A stretch of DNA of 64,000 bases from Platerodrilus igneus (lineage: Eukaryota; Arthropoda; Insecta; Coleoptera; Lycidae), in assembly GCA_036346225.1 (NCBI GenBank), contig JARFIW010001365.1, forward strand, positions 1-64,000, read 5' to 3'. Shown here one piece after another: positions 22,354-57,689 of this stretch (position 1 is the first letter of the stretch; each line of letters begins with the position of its first letter). The position numbers were made by a program, and so were the translations under genes. A model generated the notes under the pieces. The model had not been told where the DNA came from. It worked only from the letters and a program-made list of their open reading frames with translations, and did no database searches.

Positions 22354-23037
22354 ATGGTACCTGCAAACGTTTTTAAATGCAACTCTTGCGGTGATTCCTA
22401 TACCTGGAAAAATGCTCTCAAACGGCACCAGAACAAATGTTGTCGTGTAACATCGTCCAGGGTTAAGCTTATACATCCGTCTGCAACAAAGTACTTAAAC
22501 TGTATGTCTTGCGGTATCGCTTTTACGAGAATAGACAGCGTACAGCCACACAAGGAAAAACAGCAATGTATGTCAAGCCGTAAATGTTCAACTCCGCCAG
22601 CTGTTAAAGGGTCTTGTACGAAACAACCACGAATTATGTGTAAAGTGTGCGATTTCGAAATGGAAAAGACTACCTATGCCGCACACTTGAGAAGCAACAG
22701 ACATAAAAATTCCGCAGTTACCGCTACAGGCGAAGATGGCGTAGAAATGGTTAGCACAGCGTTTAACAACCGTATGGATAGCTATAGCATAAAGAACGTC
22801 AGAGTCGACGATGGAGTGTCTGAGTTTCTTTGGAAACAGAAACGGTAGTTTATTCGATTATTTAATGAAAAAAGAGCACAACATACAGCAGTAAAAGTTA
22901 ATTGCAAACTCTACGGCGTTTACACAAAAATGGGAGAAGAGACTATCGATGTGAAATCCTTTAACACAAAAAATATGGTTATAACGTCTTCTAGTAATCT
23001 GGAAAATATGTACGAGGTCTTAAACGAAACCATGTAA
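22354..23037 (+). pseudogene. C2H2 zinc-finger protein with PolB-associated block
   Basis: ATG 22354 opens a 164-codon frame ending at TAG 22846. Three zinc fingers are visible: CNSCGDSYTWKNALKRHQNK at residues 8-27, CMSCGIAFTRIDSVQPHKEK around 51-70, and CKVCDFEMEKTTYAAHLRSN followed by RH around 92-113. The same frame continues past the TAG for 62 more codons to TAA 23035, reading VNCKLYGVYTKMGEETIDVK and SFNTKNMVITSSSNLENMY. From memory, an SFNTKN block after C2H2 fingers occurs in arthropod repeat-encoded proteins upstream of viral-type B-family DNA polymerase domains (Polinton or adintovirus-like). The polymerase itself is not visible here. The ATG at 22354 is preferred over an upstream GTG. 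Confidence 0.55.
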
Positions 23038-24280
23038 ACACCAACTTTATACCCAATTACTTAGTAAAATTAGTTTGTTGGGCGAGGGCGGCAAAAGGTA
23101 CATCATTCCTAATAGTACAGTACCCTACGCATGGGGCATAAATATATAAGATAGTTGCTATATTTGTATATATTTTATTGTGTTTCCTTGTACAAACAAT
23201 TAAGGTAGATCAGTAAACAGTATTAAATTGCTATTAATTGACTTGCATTCAGTGTACTTTTCTCATGTAATTAACGTATTTGTTTGGAGAAGATATACAC
23301 TGTTAAAAAGAAATTATACATCACTTTCATATGTAATTCGGGCGATGATTACGTTAAACTTGACCTTCCCATTTACATATTAAAAACACATTACATTGGA
23401 ATGTTTTTACATTATTCTCATATTGTTAGATTAACGACAAAATGTCTTATTGACCGTAACACGTTTTCTCTCTTTTTAAACAGCACATTAACCTCTTTTT
23501 GTTATAGGTATTTTTAAACACATTAATGCCTTTTTTGTTACAGGTTACTTTAACCTGCTTGAATTCGGCTACACTAAGAAAATAATGTTATACTTTGTAA
23601 AAATTGTATTCTATTAGTTTATTAAACTGTAAATCGGATAAAATAAATTATTAAACTTTTGCGTGCTTAATTTATTTGTGTTAATACCGTTAAGTGTTTG
23701 GTTAAAAAATTCTAAATATTAGAAAGGAAAAATGATTAAAAATCGCTGTCGGTAAAAAATCCTAAAATGAGAGTAGCTCCCTGGGGATGATGCTATTTGA
23801 AAAATTCCTAGAGATTCAGGTAGCTGAGAAAAATCTAATATTAATTGATACCAAACAATATGAATTTATCTCGTGGTTGGAAATGTTGAGAAAGATTTAT
23901 CTCGCAGAGCATGTATGTGTAACTTTGTAACGGGTGGTCCTATTTTAAATCTGTTTACAGATTCGAATTCTGCGTAAAATTCTAGACTAATTTGATGTAC
24001 CGCATGTATAAAAAAATTTATGCGGACGGTCAAAAATCGCTGCTGGTAAAAGTTCTTAAAATTGGGGTTGCTCTCTGGGGGATGGTGCTATCTAAAAAAT
24101 TCCTAGAAATTCTGGTAGCTGAGAAAAATCTAATAATAATTGTTACCAAACAAGATAGGTTTATCTCGAAAGATGAAATGGCTAGTCGAAGAAGACTATT
24201 TGGTCCAGATGTGTGTGGAAATGTGGATGCTGGTGGAAATGTGGCGCCAGGATCTGTAAAAATATACTACTCTGACAAAA
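23038..24280. other. Degenerate repeat modules downstream of the zinc-finger gene
   Basis: Two related pieces stand in tandem: 23755-23885 and 24045-24170 share GGTAGCTGAGAAAAATCTAA and the surrounding ~100 bp. A third, weaker copy lies near 20490-20540. 23085-23160 shares GCATGGGGCATAAA-ATAT and following bases with 20140-20200. At 23080-23130 a frame reads GEGGKRYIIPNSTVPYAWG, possible leftover coding sequence. No intact gene. Confidence 0.45.
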
Positions 24281-24289
24281 TGCTACTTG

Positions 24290-24745
24290 CTTCTGTTCTT
24301 TTATCTAAGGTTGGTGAAATCTTAGCTGATGCCTTGTTATCTAATGTTAACGAAGGTCAACCCGATTCTGCTTTCTCGTGCATGGTGTGTGAAGTTCTTC
24401 CTAATACTGTTTGTTCTTGTAAGGTTGAGGAACTTCTACCTGATTCTGTTCCTTTATGTAATATAGTCGAAGTGTTATCGTATTCTGCTCCTTTTCCTAA
24501 GATTGATATTTTTACAGCCAATGCTGTTTTCTTTCCTAACTGTGATAGTTCTAGTCCTCTATCTAACGTCTTTAAAATTTTATCTACTTTGGTCCCTCTA
24601 GTTAACGTAAAGGAAGTGTGATGCGCTTGTGTTTCTCTCCGTAAGGTTGATTCTCGTACAGCCAATACTTTTTCTCTTTCTACCGTGGATATTCTGACAA
24701 CCCGTGATTTTTCCTTTTCTACCGATGACTTCCCTACCTCCAATC
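24290..24745. repeat. 39-bp tandem repeat open on both strands
   Basis: About eleven units of 39 bp (one shortened). On the + strand they translate to 13-residue units such as SAFSCMVCEVLPN, TVCSCKVEELLPD and SVPLCNIVEVLSY in the ORF 23992-24621. On the minus strand the same DNA gives SSTLQEQTVLGRT, STILHKGTESGRS and similar Ser/Thr-rich units in the ORF 24357-24755. Units are well diverged, and a period that is a multiple of three has kept both strands open. I cannot tell which strand, if either, is coding; the minus-strand version looks more like a soluble repeat protein. Confidence 0.6.
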
Positions 24746-25064
24746 CTAATAACAAACAACTTTTTTCCTTAACTCATTTAGAGTTTTCTAAATTACGCTC
24801 GTCACCTTCTATACAGCGTGCTACACCTTCTACATCCCCTGATGTTTCTGTTTTGCGGAAAACTGCCCATAACAGGCAGACATTTGTATATACTAATTCC
24901 CACACACTTCATAAACACACAGTTCTACTTGGTTCTCCTTTCCTCCGTTCTCTTCTTGGTTCTTCTTTCTTCCGTTTTCTCTTTGTACTCCTTGAACGGG
25001 TGTGGGTCCGGGAATAGAATAGTCCCATGGTACGACCTGCCTGTCGTAAGAGGCGACTACAGCG

Positions 25065-25190
25065 GTCCAACACATACACACACTCACACTTTATATACGC
25101 ATAACATATACACACACATCCTTCTTACATCGTCCCTACACACATACATACGCACGCACGCACACGCCCACACCTACTCATACATAACTA
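25065..25190. repeat. CA/TA-rich low-complexity tract
   Basis: Imperfect ACACACAC, ACATATAC and CACGCACGCACG runs. ORFs here (His/Thr-rich) are artefacts. Confidence 0.7.
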
Positions 25191-25199
25191 CACTGGGAT

Positions 25200-25960
25200 T
25201 CTGTTTTATTTACTTTTGTACGATTTTAGCTTTTTTGGGTTTTGTACTTGGTGTTCGTGTTATTCTTTTGGTTTTTTTATTTTTTTCTCGTTCCTTTCAT
25301 TCCACTTTCCTTTCCCTATCCTTTTGCTGGTCTTCTTTGCTGTCGGCCGTATTCCGATTGTGCTTCATCCATCCGCTGCTGTAGTGGGTGCTTTCTGGTC
25401 GGTTTTTCGTTCTTTGGAAACCACGACTTAGTCGACTCTAGGACTAGTTAGCTTTTCTTTTCTTCGGTTCTTCGGTTTTGGCTACCACAGTTGGTACTAC
25501 ATTGTTTCTTTTTACCAGCGTTCCTCATCTCTTTCACTTGTTCTCACTTGCTGTTCCCTTGTTTACTTGAGGCTTGACCTTTGGGTCTTGTTTGGGCTTG
25601 TACTGTCGGTTATCTTCTTCGTTTCTTTTCTTCTTTTGAGATTGAAGACCTTACTGTTTCATCAAAAGAAATATCTGTCCTCCGACGACTTTTCCAGTGT
25701 TAATGCCGTTCCATCTTAGTCCTCGCCGCTGGCTTCCTTTCTTTCATTCCTTTTTTCCTTTTCTATTATTGGTCCTTTAAGCCGGACAAGAGTTCTTTTT
25801 TATTTTGGGGTGTTTCTTTTTTTTCTTTTTTCTGTTTTCTTTTGTTTCGTTTTGTGACGAATTTTCTTTTAGTTCTTAAGCGAATTTTTCTTTGGGGTTT
25901 TTCTTTTTCTCTATAGGTTTTTTTCCTCTTTTTTTTTGGTCCTGCCCACTCCCATTACAT
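25200..25960. repeat. Pyrimidine-rich (T/C) tract
   Basis: Long imperfect runs of TTTTC and TCTTT on the + strand. No gene; ORFs in it are composition-driven (Phe/Ser/Leu). Confidence 0.6.
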
Positions 25961-26490
25961 TTGTTTTCTTTGCTGGGGGTGGAATTTGTTACGTTGACTG
26001 TCAACATAATTAATAATAAACACACTCTCGAATAAACTCCTTATCTCAGATCCCTTTTTTTACAACGAAGATTTATTCTATAAATTAGTTAGTCTATGCC
26101 TTGTGTTAGGTATCTCGCAATCTCCTAAATTCTTTATTAACATCCTATTTACAATAATAATTACGCTTTCTACAAAGTGTCATTTTCGACTCATTTATTT
26201 CGAAACGACAAGTTTATCCTACAAGTAAATAGTTATATTCTGTTTTTAGGTACCCGCTATTTTGATATATTTTACAACCGCCCTATAATGATTTTCTTTA
26301 TTGTTCCAAGGTAACGACGTATGGAAACAAGGTCGCGCACTATCCGATATAAGCTGGGTTTTCCAGTTAAACCGCGCTTCGATAAGCTAGCATTTGCAGT
26401 TCAAATTCGTGTTGTTTGAACCATTGTTGAATTTGATTCTACAGCTGTACGTTTTTTTAGCTGGAGGCCAAATGGGTTTTTTCTTTATGT

Positions 26491-26561
26491 AGAACAACTG
26501 CTTTTGTCTGTAGACCAACTACTTTTGTCCGTGGACCAGCTGCCTTTTGTCTTTAGATCGC
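26491..26561. repeat. ~22-bp tandem repeat, three units
   Basis: Units AGAACAACTGCTTTTGTCTG, AGACCAACTACTTTTGTCCG and GGACCAGCTGCCTTTTGTCT follow each other. Nothing else is seen between 25960 and 26730. Confidence 0.6.
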
Positions 26562-26730
26562 TGCTATAATTACGATGGCAGGGTGAATGAACCCTGACGA
26601 CCATGGGGTTGCTATACTGACTCACCCTCGGTGGTTTGCAAGATACGCTTCCCGACGCATAGAAGTATGTGACTCGTTTTCTTTTACGTACATCGAAGAT
26701 CCTTATTTATTAGCGGTTGATGTTGTGAGG

Positions 26731-27016
26731 GCGGCTCCGTGGCGTAATGGTATGTGTGTTACTACTACGCCCAAGGTCCCGGGTTCGAATCTCGACACGG
26801 TCCGCTTGAAAAATATTAGGCAAGCATTTTTCACAAAAATACACCCTCGTTCGGATGAGAGGTAAAATAGAGGTCCCTTGTGTGAGTGTTGTCACGCACG
26901 TTAAAGACCTTGCTTGGAACAGCAAGTATTTGGCAAAATTCAAAATTTTTCAGGTAAAAAAAAACTCGCTGCTTGGCCTTCAGGTGGAGCATTGGAAAAA
27001 TCACATGTAAGGTTGA
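26731..27016 (+). repeat. tRNA-derived SINE, head type B
   Basis: The tRNA-like head shows an A box (TGGCGTAATGG) and a B box (GGTTCGAATCT), the internal pol III promoter. It is followed by the shared body (GCTTGAAAAATATTAGGCAA; CCCTCGTTCGGATGAGAG; GTGTGAGTGTTGTCACGCAC; TGGAGCATTGGAAAAA). Five other copies of this body occur in the window. This copy belongs to the subfamily also at 43195-43475 and 61320-61645. Confidence 0.85.
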
Positions 27017-27990
27017 TGTTGTGAAACCAGTTCACCACTCATGTTTAGAAGCTAGTTTCGCTGGTGCTTCTGGTTATCTTTCTTTAATTCTTACTACACC
27101 TTGGTCTACATTTAATACTTTAATTTAACCCACTTGCTATTGAGAAAATCTATGCATTACTTTTTTAATGATTTTTATTACCTGTTAGCTACGAAATGCG
27201 TACTACGCTGATCTTTTATTAAATTTGTTCTTTAAAATATAACGTAAATTTAATACTTTTCTTTGTACCTGTGAATCAAGAAATTTTTATTTATTTTCAG
27301 TGTTAATAGATAGTCGTTGGCGTTGTGCTTTTTTGTTTCTGTTTGGTATATAGACGAATCCCCCTACTCTCCGCGGTTGGTAGCTAGCCTAGGGTTTACT
27401 TTTCTTCCGGTTACGTCCAGGTGCGTAGCAATACTTAGATATGGAAATAAATTTGTTAAACCAACTATGCTAGCAATAAGAATTTTTTTACTTTTAGTAC
27501 GTTAATTGACATTATATCTGTTCAAAATGGTAAATGAAATGAAAACAATAATACTAAGCAGCAAGTTCCTACTGCGTGTTCCGGTTAAAATGTAATTGCA
27601 GTTATATCTTTCACATTAGATTTTTACGAACAGGGAGAAAAGGTCCTTTTAAAGATAGATGTTTTGCTGTGTCAATTTATTATTCTGGGAAAAAATTATG
27701 TGACTTCATTAGTGTTACTTTTAAGCAGCTATCCTTTTCTGTATATAAAATTTCTGTTCAATTCATCTATTTATTGTTATAATACGAAAAGTTTTGTTTT
27801 ACATTACGAAACATGACACTTTCGCAATGTATGTCTCTGCTGATTTTGTTATCTTTTGCACAGGAAATCGTAAATTACCTGTACCCAATTTATCAGTTCT
27901 TAGAATTTAAAATACGTGACAAAATGTTCTAAAAATATTACGTTCGTAACCATTTTGAACAACCTCTTGAAAGTAATCCGTCTAGAGATA
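27017..27990. other. AT-rich upstream region of the protease gene
   Basis: No gene supported; small ORFs (27317-27505, 27576-27782) show no family features. It would hold the distal promoter of the protease gene. Confidence 0.4.
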
Positions 27991-28000
27991 AACAACAACT

Positions 28001-28035
28001 TATATACCGCCTAAAGAAGGAAAGAGCATTTCCAG
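28001..28035 (+). promoter_or_regulatory. Core promoter of the serine protease gene
   Basis: TATATA at 28001-28006 lies about 30 bp before CCAGTTTT (28032-28039), an initiator-like site close to the arthropod TCAGT consensus. The start codon follows at 28044, giving a very short 5' leader. Spacing is right for a TATA-driven digestive-enzyme promoter. Confidence 0.6.
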
Positions 28036-28043
28036 TTTTCAAT

Positions 28044-52397
<24,354 letters not shown>

Positions 52398-52499
52398 AAA
52401 ATATCATTAGAAATTTAGAAATTGAAAAAATTGCAATGCTGTTTATCTTTCCAATAGTAAAGAGAAGGTGGTGATCTGTATTTCTACCTTGTTTTTTGG

Positions 52500-52505
52500 A
52501 ATAAA
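52500..52505 (+). terminator. Polyadenylation signal of the serine protease gene
   Basis: AATAAA about 100 bp after the TAG stop, the first canonical signal downstream. Confidence 0.75.
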
Positions 52506-52719
52506 CAATAATCTTTTATATGCTTGAAGTATTACTTTTATTTCTACACAAGATTACGATCATTTTATAAAACCGCGTGTGGGGATTCCGTAACTATACA
52601 TAATGTTACAAACTGTTAGGCAATCCGTCAAACACGCTAGTTGCATAACCGAAGTGTATTCTACAGAAGTCTAGAACATTCGAGCAAACACCAAACTATG
52701 CTTATCTAGTTAAATTTAG

Positions 52720-52843
<124 letters not shown>

Positions 52844-52849
52844 ATAGGC

Positions 52850-53870
52850 GATGAGTGTACATCAGTTAGTCTATATCCAATTTATAATTTGTAGTTCTAT
52901 TTCTGTTATGGGACTTTCAAAGAAAACTACTGGTATAATATTTGTGATTTTTTTCTACAATGAAAACCTTATAGAACATGCAAATAAGTAGTGCGTATTG
53001 ATGACTTTAAGTTCTTATACAATATTATGTACCCTTATACTTATTGCTATTTTCACATGCTACATGTTAAGACGCAAATTGTGGTCTTGTAAATATTTGA
53101 TATATAATTACTTTTCCTTCAGAGATGATATTGTTTAAAAATCATCTTAGACTTTGTGCTTTAGTGCGTATAGTCGTTATTAAAGTTCCTACCTTCTCTT
53201 TAGTGATGTTGTCTTGCTTATGTAAAATCTTTGAGTTCAGTGGCATCTGACATTTCCGTATTAGTAGGAACCCCGTTGTTAGTCTCATCCCGCTGAAGTA
53301 GAGTTTAGAGTTAGTCCGGAGGTCTCCAGAAGTACTTACGATTAGTACGGATAAAACATCATATGGTTAAATTTCTCAGAGAAAGTTAGGTGGTTCGGTT
53401 CTTACCTTATTCCAACCCCCAATCAACATCTGGTACAGCGACTTTGTTGTTAGTGCTTTATCTTGACCGTTTCACCCAAGGCAGTAAAAATAAATTAGAT
53501 GGTGTTTGGTCTCACTTCAATAAAAATAGGTGAATCACGCAACATGTTTAAAATAGTTACAAGCTTTGGCTTTGACTTGCACCGTGTTCCGAATTAACAC
53601 ATCTATTTTTCTCAAAACTATGTATTACTCTAAGAATTGTAGAAGCATTTGGAACTGGCCTATTCGAAAAATTTACTGCAAAAATGTCACCAATACATCT
53701 TAAGGAATAACCAAATATAAAATCATTTAGTAACTTGGATTTTCTCTTCAGTTGTATAAATAATCATATAGTAATGCGCATGTAGGACGCGATATGATTT
53801 TGAAAATAAGGATCCAAACTTAAATGCTTAGAATAATAAATTTAATTAAAGTGCCAACCGCTTAAGTTTT
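52850..53870. other. Intergenic stretch, nothing recognised
   Basis: No supported coding or repeat signal. Confidence 0.4.
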
Positions 53871-53879
53871 GTTTTGTGC

Positions 53880-54780
53880 TACGGCGACTGTGATCCATTC
53901 CTTTAACTAAACCTTTATAAAGGTCTTTCCGATAGTGGTATTAGACTGACCCGCTCGAAATCTAAAGTAATCAAATTAGTGTGCAATTCATGCAATAATA
54001 ACCTATCTCAATATAGTGGACTAAAAAATTTAATGTCGCTAGTTAAGGTTCGTGGCTTCGAGCGGTCCTTTTTAAAAAGACTTCTTTGAACTTTAACAAA
54101 TTTATTTGATTTAAACAGATTTGAACAATGGAGTTTTACAATCTTGAATTATTATTCTAAGTCGAAATCTAATTACTTAATTGTACAATGAGTTATCTAC
54201 GAACTGCAATGTAAAAGCTGAACGTTTGATGAACTGACTGGGAGTGGAGCTCCCGGGCCTTATATAATATCCCTACCCCCTCACACTTCTGTGGGAACTT
54301 GCAGACCTAATGTCTGCTTACACTTGACTCTATTCATGATACATAGTTGCTATCTTAAAAGCCATTCATAATTACAATGTTGCAGGCTTACTTCTGCGTA
54401 ATCACGGTACGTGACTTCCTACGACCGTCTGTGACCTGACATCTGCAGTGTCACTTATCCTTGTGCTACTTTGTAGCGCTTCCGTTCCCATGAACGTTTA
54501 TAAACTGAAATAAATTGTAACAAATTGTCTTTTATGACATTGTTGCACATTTCCTAATATTTCCTAATAACTTTCTTAAGTATTAGTTTTATATTGATAT
54601 ATCAAATGGGGGATCACATAACTCGCTTTGCGAGACGAATTTAATTCGTCAATTAATAAATTAAAAACTGATTTCGAAATTGAATTGCAAAATATCAGGC
54701 AACTGATTGGTAATCAACAACTACTTCAACCGTTAACAAATAATTTTACTCTCTTGGAAATTTATTAATAACAAAAAAGG
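53880..54780 (+). repeat. Degraded LTR/gag-start-like module, copy 1
   Basis: This segment resembles 57690-58330 in order and in wording: an AAACCTTT/CTTCTT region, TTCTAAGT-GAAAT, a promoter-like block (GGGCCTTATATAATATCCCT; CCCCCTCACACTTCTGTGGG), TCTGCTTA, ACCTGCAG-like sequences and finally a GGGGGATCACATAACT site followed by a short MGDxI coding start. A TATA-containing repeat followed by a gag-like start suggests the 5' end of a gypsy-like LTR element. I see no pol sequence attached. Confidence 0.45.
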
Positions 54781-54799
54781 TTCCACGAGAATTCCTGGC

Positions 54800-57237
54800 G
54801 CCATGATGTTCAACGCAACAAGAAACCGTAGATGCATTTGTTCTGCACTTCAGTAGTGTATATGTCAAGTCCAAGCCATCGAAACTATGACTATACATCC
54901 GAACGGTCGTCTTGTTTCAGTTACTAATTTTACTGAGGCTGAAGTATTGATAGCTATAAAAAAATTAAAAAACGAAAACAGTGCTGGCGCTACCGCTATT
55001 CCATCCTTCTTTCTTAAAGACTGTGCACATGTATTGGTGGGACCATTGTGCTATTTCGTTAACATCTGTCTTAAACAGCGCATACTTCCAAATGTCTGGA
55101 AGAAATCGACGATTACTTCAGTACATAAAAGGCTCCACCTCTAATATTATAAACAATCGTCCTATTTCTATCATATCGAATACTGCAAAAGTTTTCGAGT
55201 CGTTGCTTTACTAACATACATATGCACAAATTAAGCCATATATTTCGCCCGCTCAACATGGCTTCATGGAAACCAAATCTACAATTACCAACTTAGCTAT
55301 CTTCAGCTATTGTGAATTACTTGAGGACAACAAACAAGTTGATGTCATCTACACGGACTTCCAGAAGCATTTGACCAAATTGATCACTATATTCTACTAC
55401 ACAAACTTAATGTCATAGATGTTCTCACAAGCTCTGCTGGGACTTACTGAGTCTTACCTCTTTAATAGACATGTGTACGTGACGTACGGGAATTTCCATT
55501 CGCAAACAATTATTCCATCATCGGGTGTCCCGCAAGGGTCTAATCTTGGGCCGCTGTTTTTCCTGATTTTCATCAATAATATTGCAATTTCCATAGTAGC
55601 TGACAAGCTGCTGTCTGCACACGACTTGAAAATATATAGAACCGATACCTCTGTTGCCGATTATATGCTTTTGCAAGACGACATTCTAAACCTAGCTACT
55701 TGGTGTATTAATAATCGATTAAATTTAAAAATTCAAAAATGCTGCGTTGTATCGTATGGACGTAAACATGGCATGGTTCGATACCCATACTTAATAGAAA
55801 TAATCCCTGTTCAAAGACTCTCGTGCTTCGAAGACTTAGGGGTCCTCTTCGACAAGCAATTCTGCTTCATTGAACACATCAATACATGCATATCACAAGA
55901 ATTATAAAACCTATGGACTAATATACAAAAACTGTAGCAACTTATCTACTCAAACACTGCTACTACTATTTAACACACTAGGAAGGCCCAAACTTCGGTA
56001 TGGAACCTTGATATGGCAACCTATATACAAAGTTCATACTGACAATATTGAGGTAGTACAAAGAAATTTTTTAAAGTATGTCGCGTTATCTGTGATGGAC
56101 ACTATCCACCTATTGGATCTGACCACGAAGCTTTGCTTCAAAGATTTAATTGTAGGTCACTTGAACACAGACGAAGAATAATAAACCTTAAATTTGTTAC
56201 GTGCCAAATTTGGCACTAGTCTTTTGTTAGTTTTAGTTTTGATGTGCGGGAGTTTTCGCGCCATAAATTTGAAAGACTTGGCGCGTGTATTTCCGTCACG
56301 TCAGAAGTGCATTGGACGAACTTCGCGCCGACGCGTGTGGGGGGAGAAAAAGTGGGTTTTTCCGAGAGACGCTGAAACGTGGCTTTTTGCCTTTGAACTT
56401 CGAGTGGAGTGATCGTGTCTGGTATCGTATCTTTATCTTACTATGTAAACTCCCTTGCCTTTGATTATTCGTTCCTATAAACCTGATCCTGCCGTTCTCT
56501 ACATACAGGAAAAAGATTAATCTGGATACAACCTGGGAGCAGCCCACGACCGCCGTCGCTAGCTGGAGCAATCCCGATAGACGTCGCAGACGCCATCTTT
56601 AACTTATTCTGTAGGAAGCTGTACCTATTTATGTAAGTACCTTATTGTTTATAATTCATTTCTAACTTTTTATATATTTCGTCATTTACGGGTAATAATT
56701 TGCATATTGTGTGACGTCATTGACAGATGGGCGCGCTAATTTCTGCATTGTAGATTAGCGTTACCAACTGCCTTTGCGTCTAGTATACCGCGTTTGCGGG
56801 AGTGTAAGAATCACGCGTAAATGTAAGAAATTTCTATATAAATTAGTGAACAATGAAATCGATTGTCCCTACGTACTTCGAAGAATACCGTTAGCTATGC
56901 CACGCCAGAACGCGCGTATTAGTAATACGTTTTATCTACAAGCTAGAAGAACAAATTTATTATTACACTCTCTTGCTATTGGTGTATGTTTAACTTTTAA
57001 TTCAGACATTTATTATGATACATTTATGGATATTGAGAAATGGTTGAATTGAGTATTTTTTATATCTTTTTAGTGTCTGTCCGCTTTTTGCATTTACGCT
57101 ATTGTTTATCTTTTTGTAGATTAATGAGTAATAACTGTACGTATATACATATACGTATAATATATCAAACAATGTTAATTATTTCCTATAATTGGGTGTA
57201 TTCCTGTTGGAAATAAAGTGCTTATTATTATTATTAT
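54800..57237 (+). pseudogene. Jockey/CR1-like LINE with nested insertion
   Basis: Reverse transcriptase blocks run left to right in three frames: DAFVLHFSSVYVKSKP, NSAGATAIPSFFLKDCAHVL, NIINNRPISIISNTAKVFE, GVPQGSNLGPLFFLIFINNI (motif B), SAHDLKIYRT (where FADDLKIYR is expected; first catalytic Asp replaced by His) and LNLKIQKCCVVSYGRKHG. After the 632-bp insertion at 56196-56827 the C-terminal block FLYKLVNNEIDCPYVLRRIP follows, and the 3' end finishes in AATAAAGTGCTTATTATTAT near 57237. The (TTA)n tail gives the true 3' terminus. The copy is inactive. Confidence 0.83.
56196..56827. mobile_element. 632-bp insertion in the right-arm LINE, possible solo LTR
   Basis: LINE coding sequence reads RRRIINLKF up to 56195 and resumes FLYKLVNN from 56828, with AAATTT on both sides (56190-56195 and 56828-56833). 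The insert starts GTTACGTGCC (or TGTTACGTG if the duplication is 5 bp), ends TCACGCGTAAATGTAAG, and is visibly more GC-rich than its surroundings. TGTTACG-type starts are common in LTRs, hence the solo-LTR suggestion, but the right end does not give a clean CA. ORFs 56194-56412 (+) and 56296-56571 (-) in it are not supported. Confidence 0.6.
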
Positions 57238-57239
57238 AC

Positions 57240-57680
57240 TTCGTAGGCATTAAATTTGCTGTATAAAGAGTTTTAAATAAAATTTAGCAATGGTATTTAA
57301 TGATTGGGTGTATTGTTTGTAGGAAAAAAATTTAAAATATTATTCAACCCGTCTTCTTTTTGTAAGTTCTAGGTATAAATGAGATAGAAACATGAATTTA
57401 AAATTTTGCAAGTAATTTTTCAAATGATTATTTATGTTTCTGTCCCTATTTGGTGTTTAGAAAAAGAAAACTAGTAGAATTGAATATGAGTGTTCTTTCT
57501 ACCCAAAATACATCGAATCAATAAATAACACGGGTAAATTCTGTTTAAAATTTTTAGAACAGAGATCTGAGTTTAATGCACATTTAACGAATAAAACCAC
57601 TAAAATAGTGAGTAGTTCTTCTGTATTTTGGCAAATTCTTTTATCGTTTTATTTTTGTTCATTATTAGATGCAGCGAGTT
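57240..57680. other. AT-rich spacer, nothing recognised
   Basis: No supported feature between the LINE tail and the second LTR-like module. Confidence 0.4.
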
Positions 57681-57689
57681 AGGTTTTGG

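Noticed and set aside
22354..22848. Zinc-finger ORF as a cellular transcription factor
   Set aside because: Only three irregular fingers, an in-frame TAG followed by more coding-like sequence, and no introns; its block order fits a repeat- or virus-encoded protein better.
24818..25384. 188-codon and overlapping + strand ORFs
   Set aside because: They run through CA microsatellite and pyrimidine-rich DNA and have composition-driven residues with no domain.
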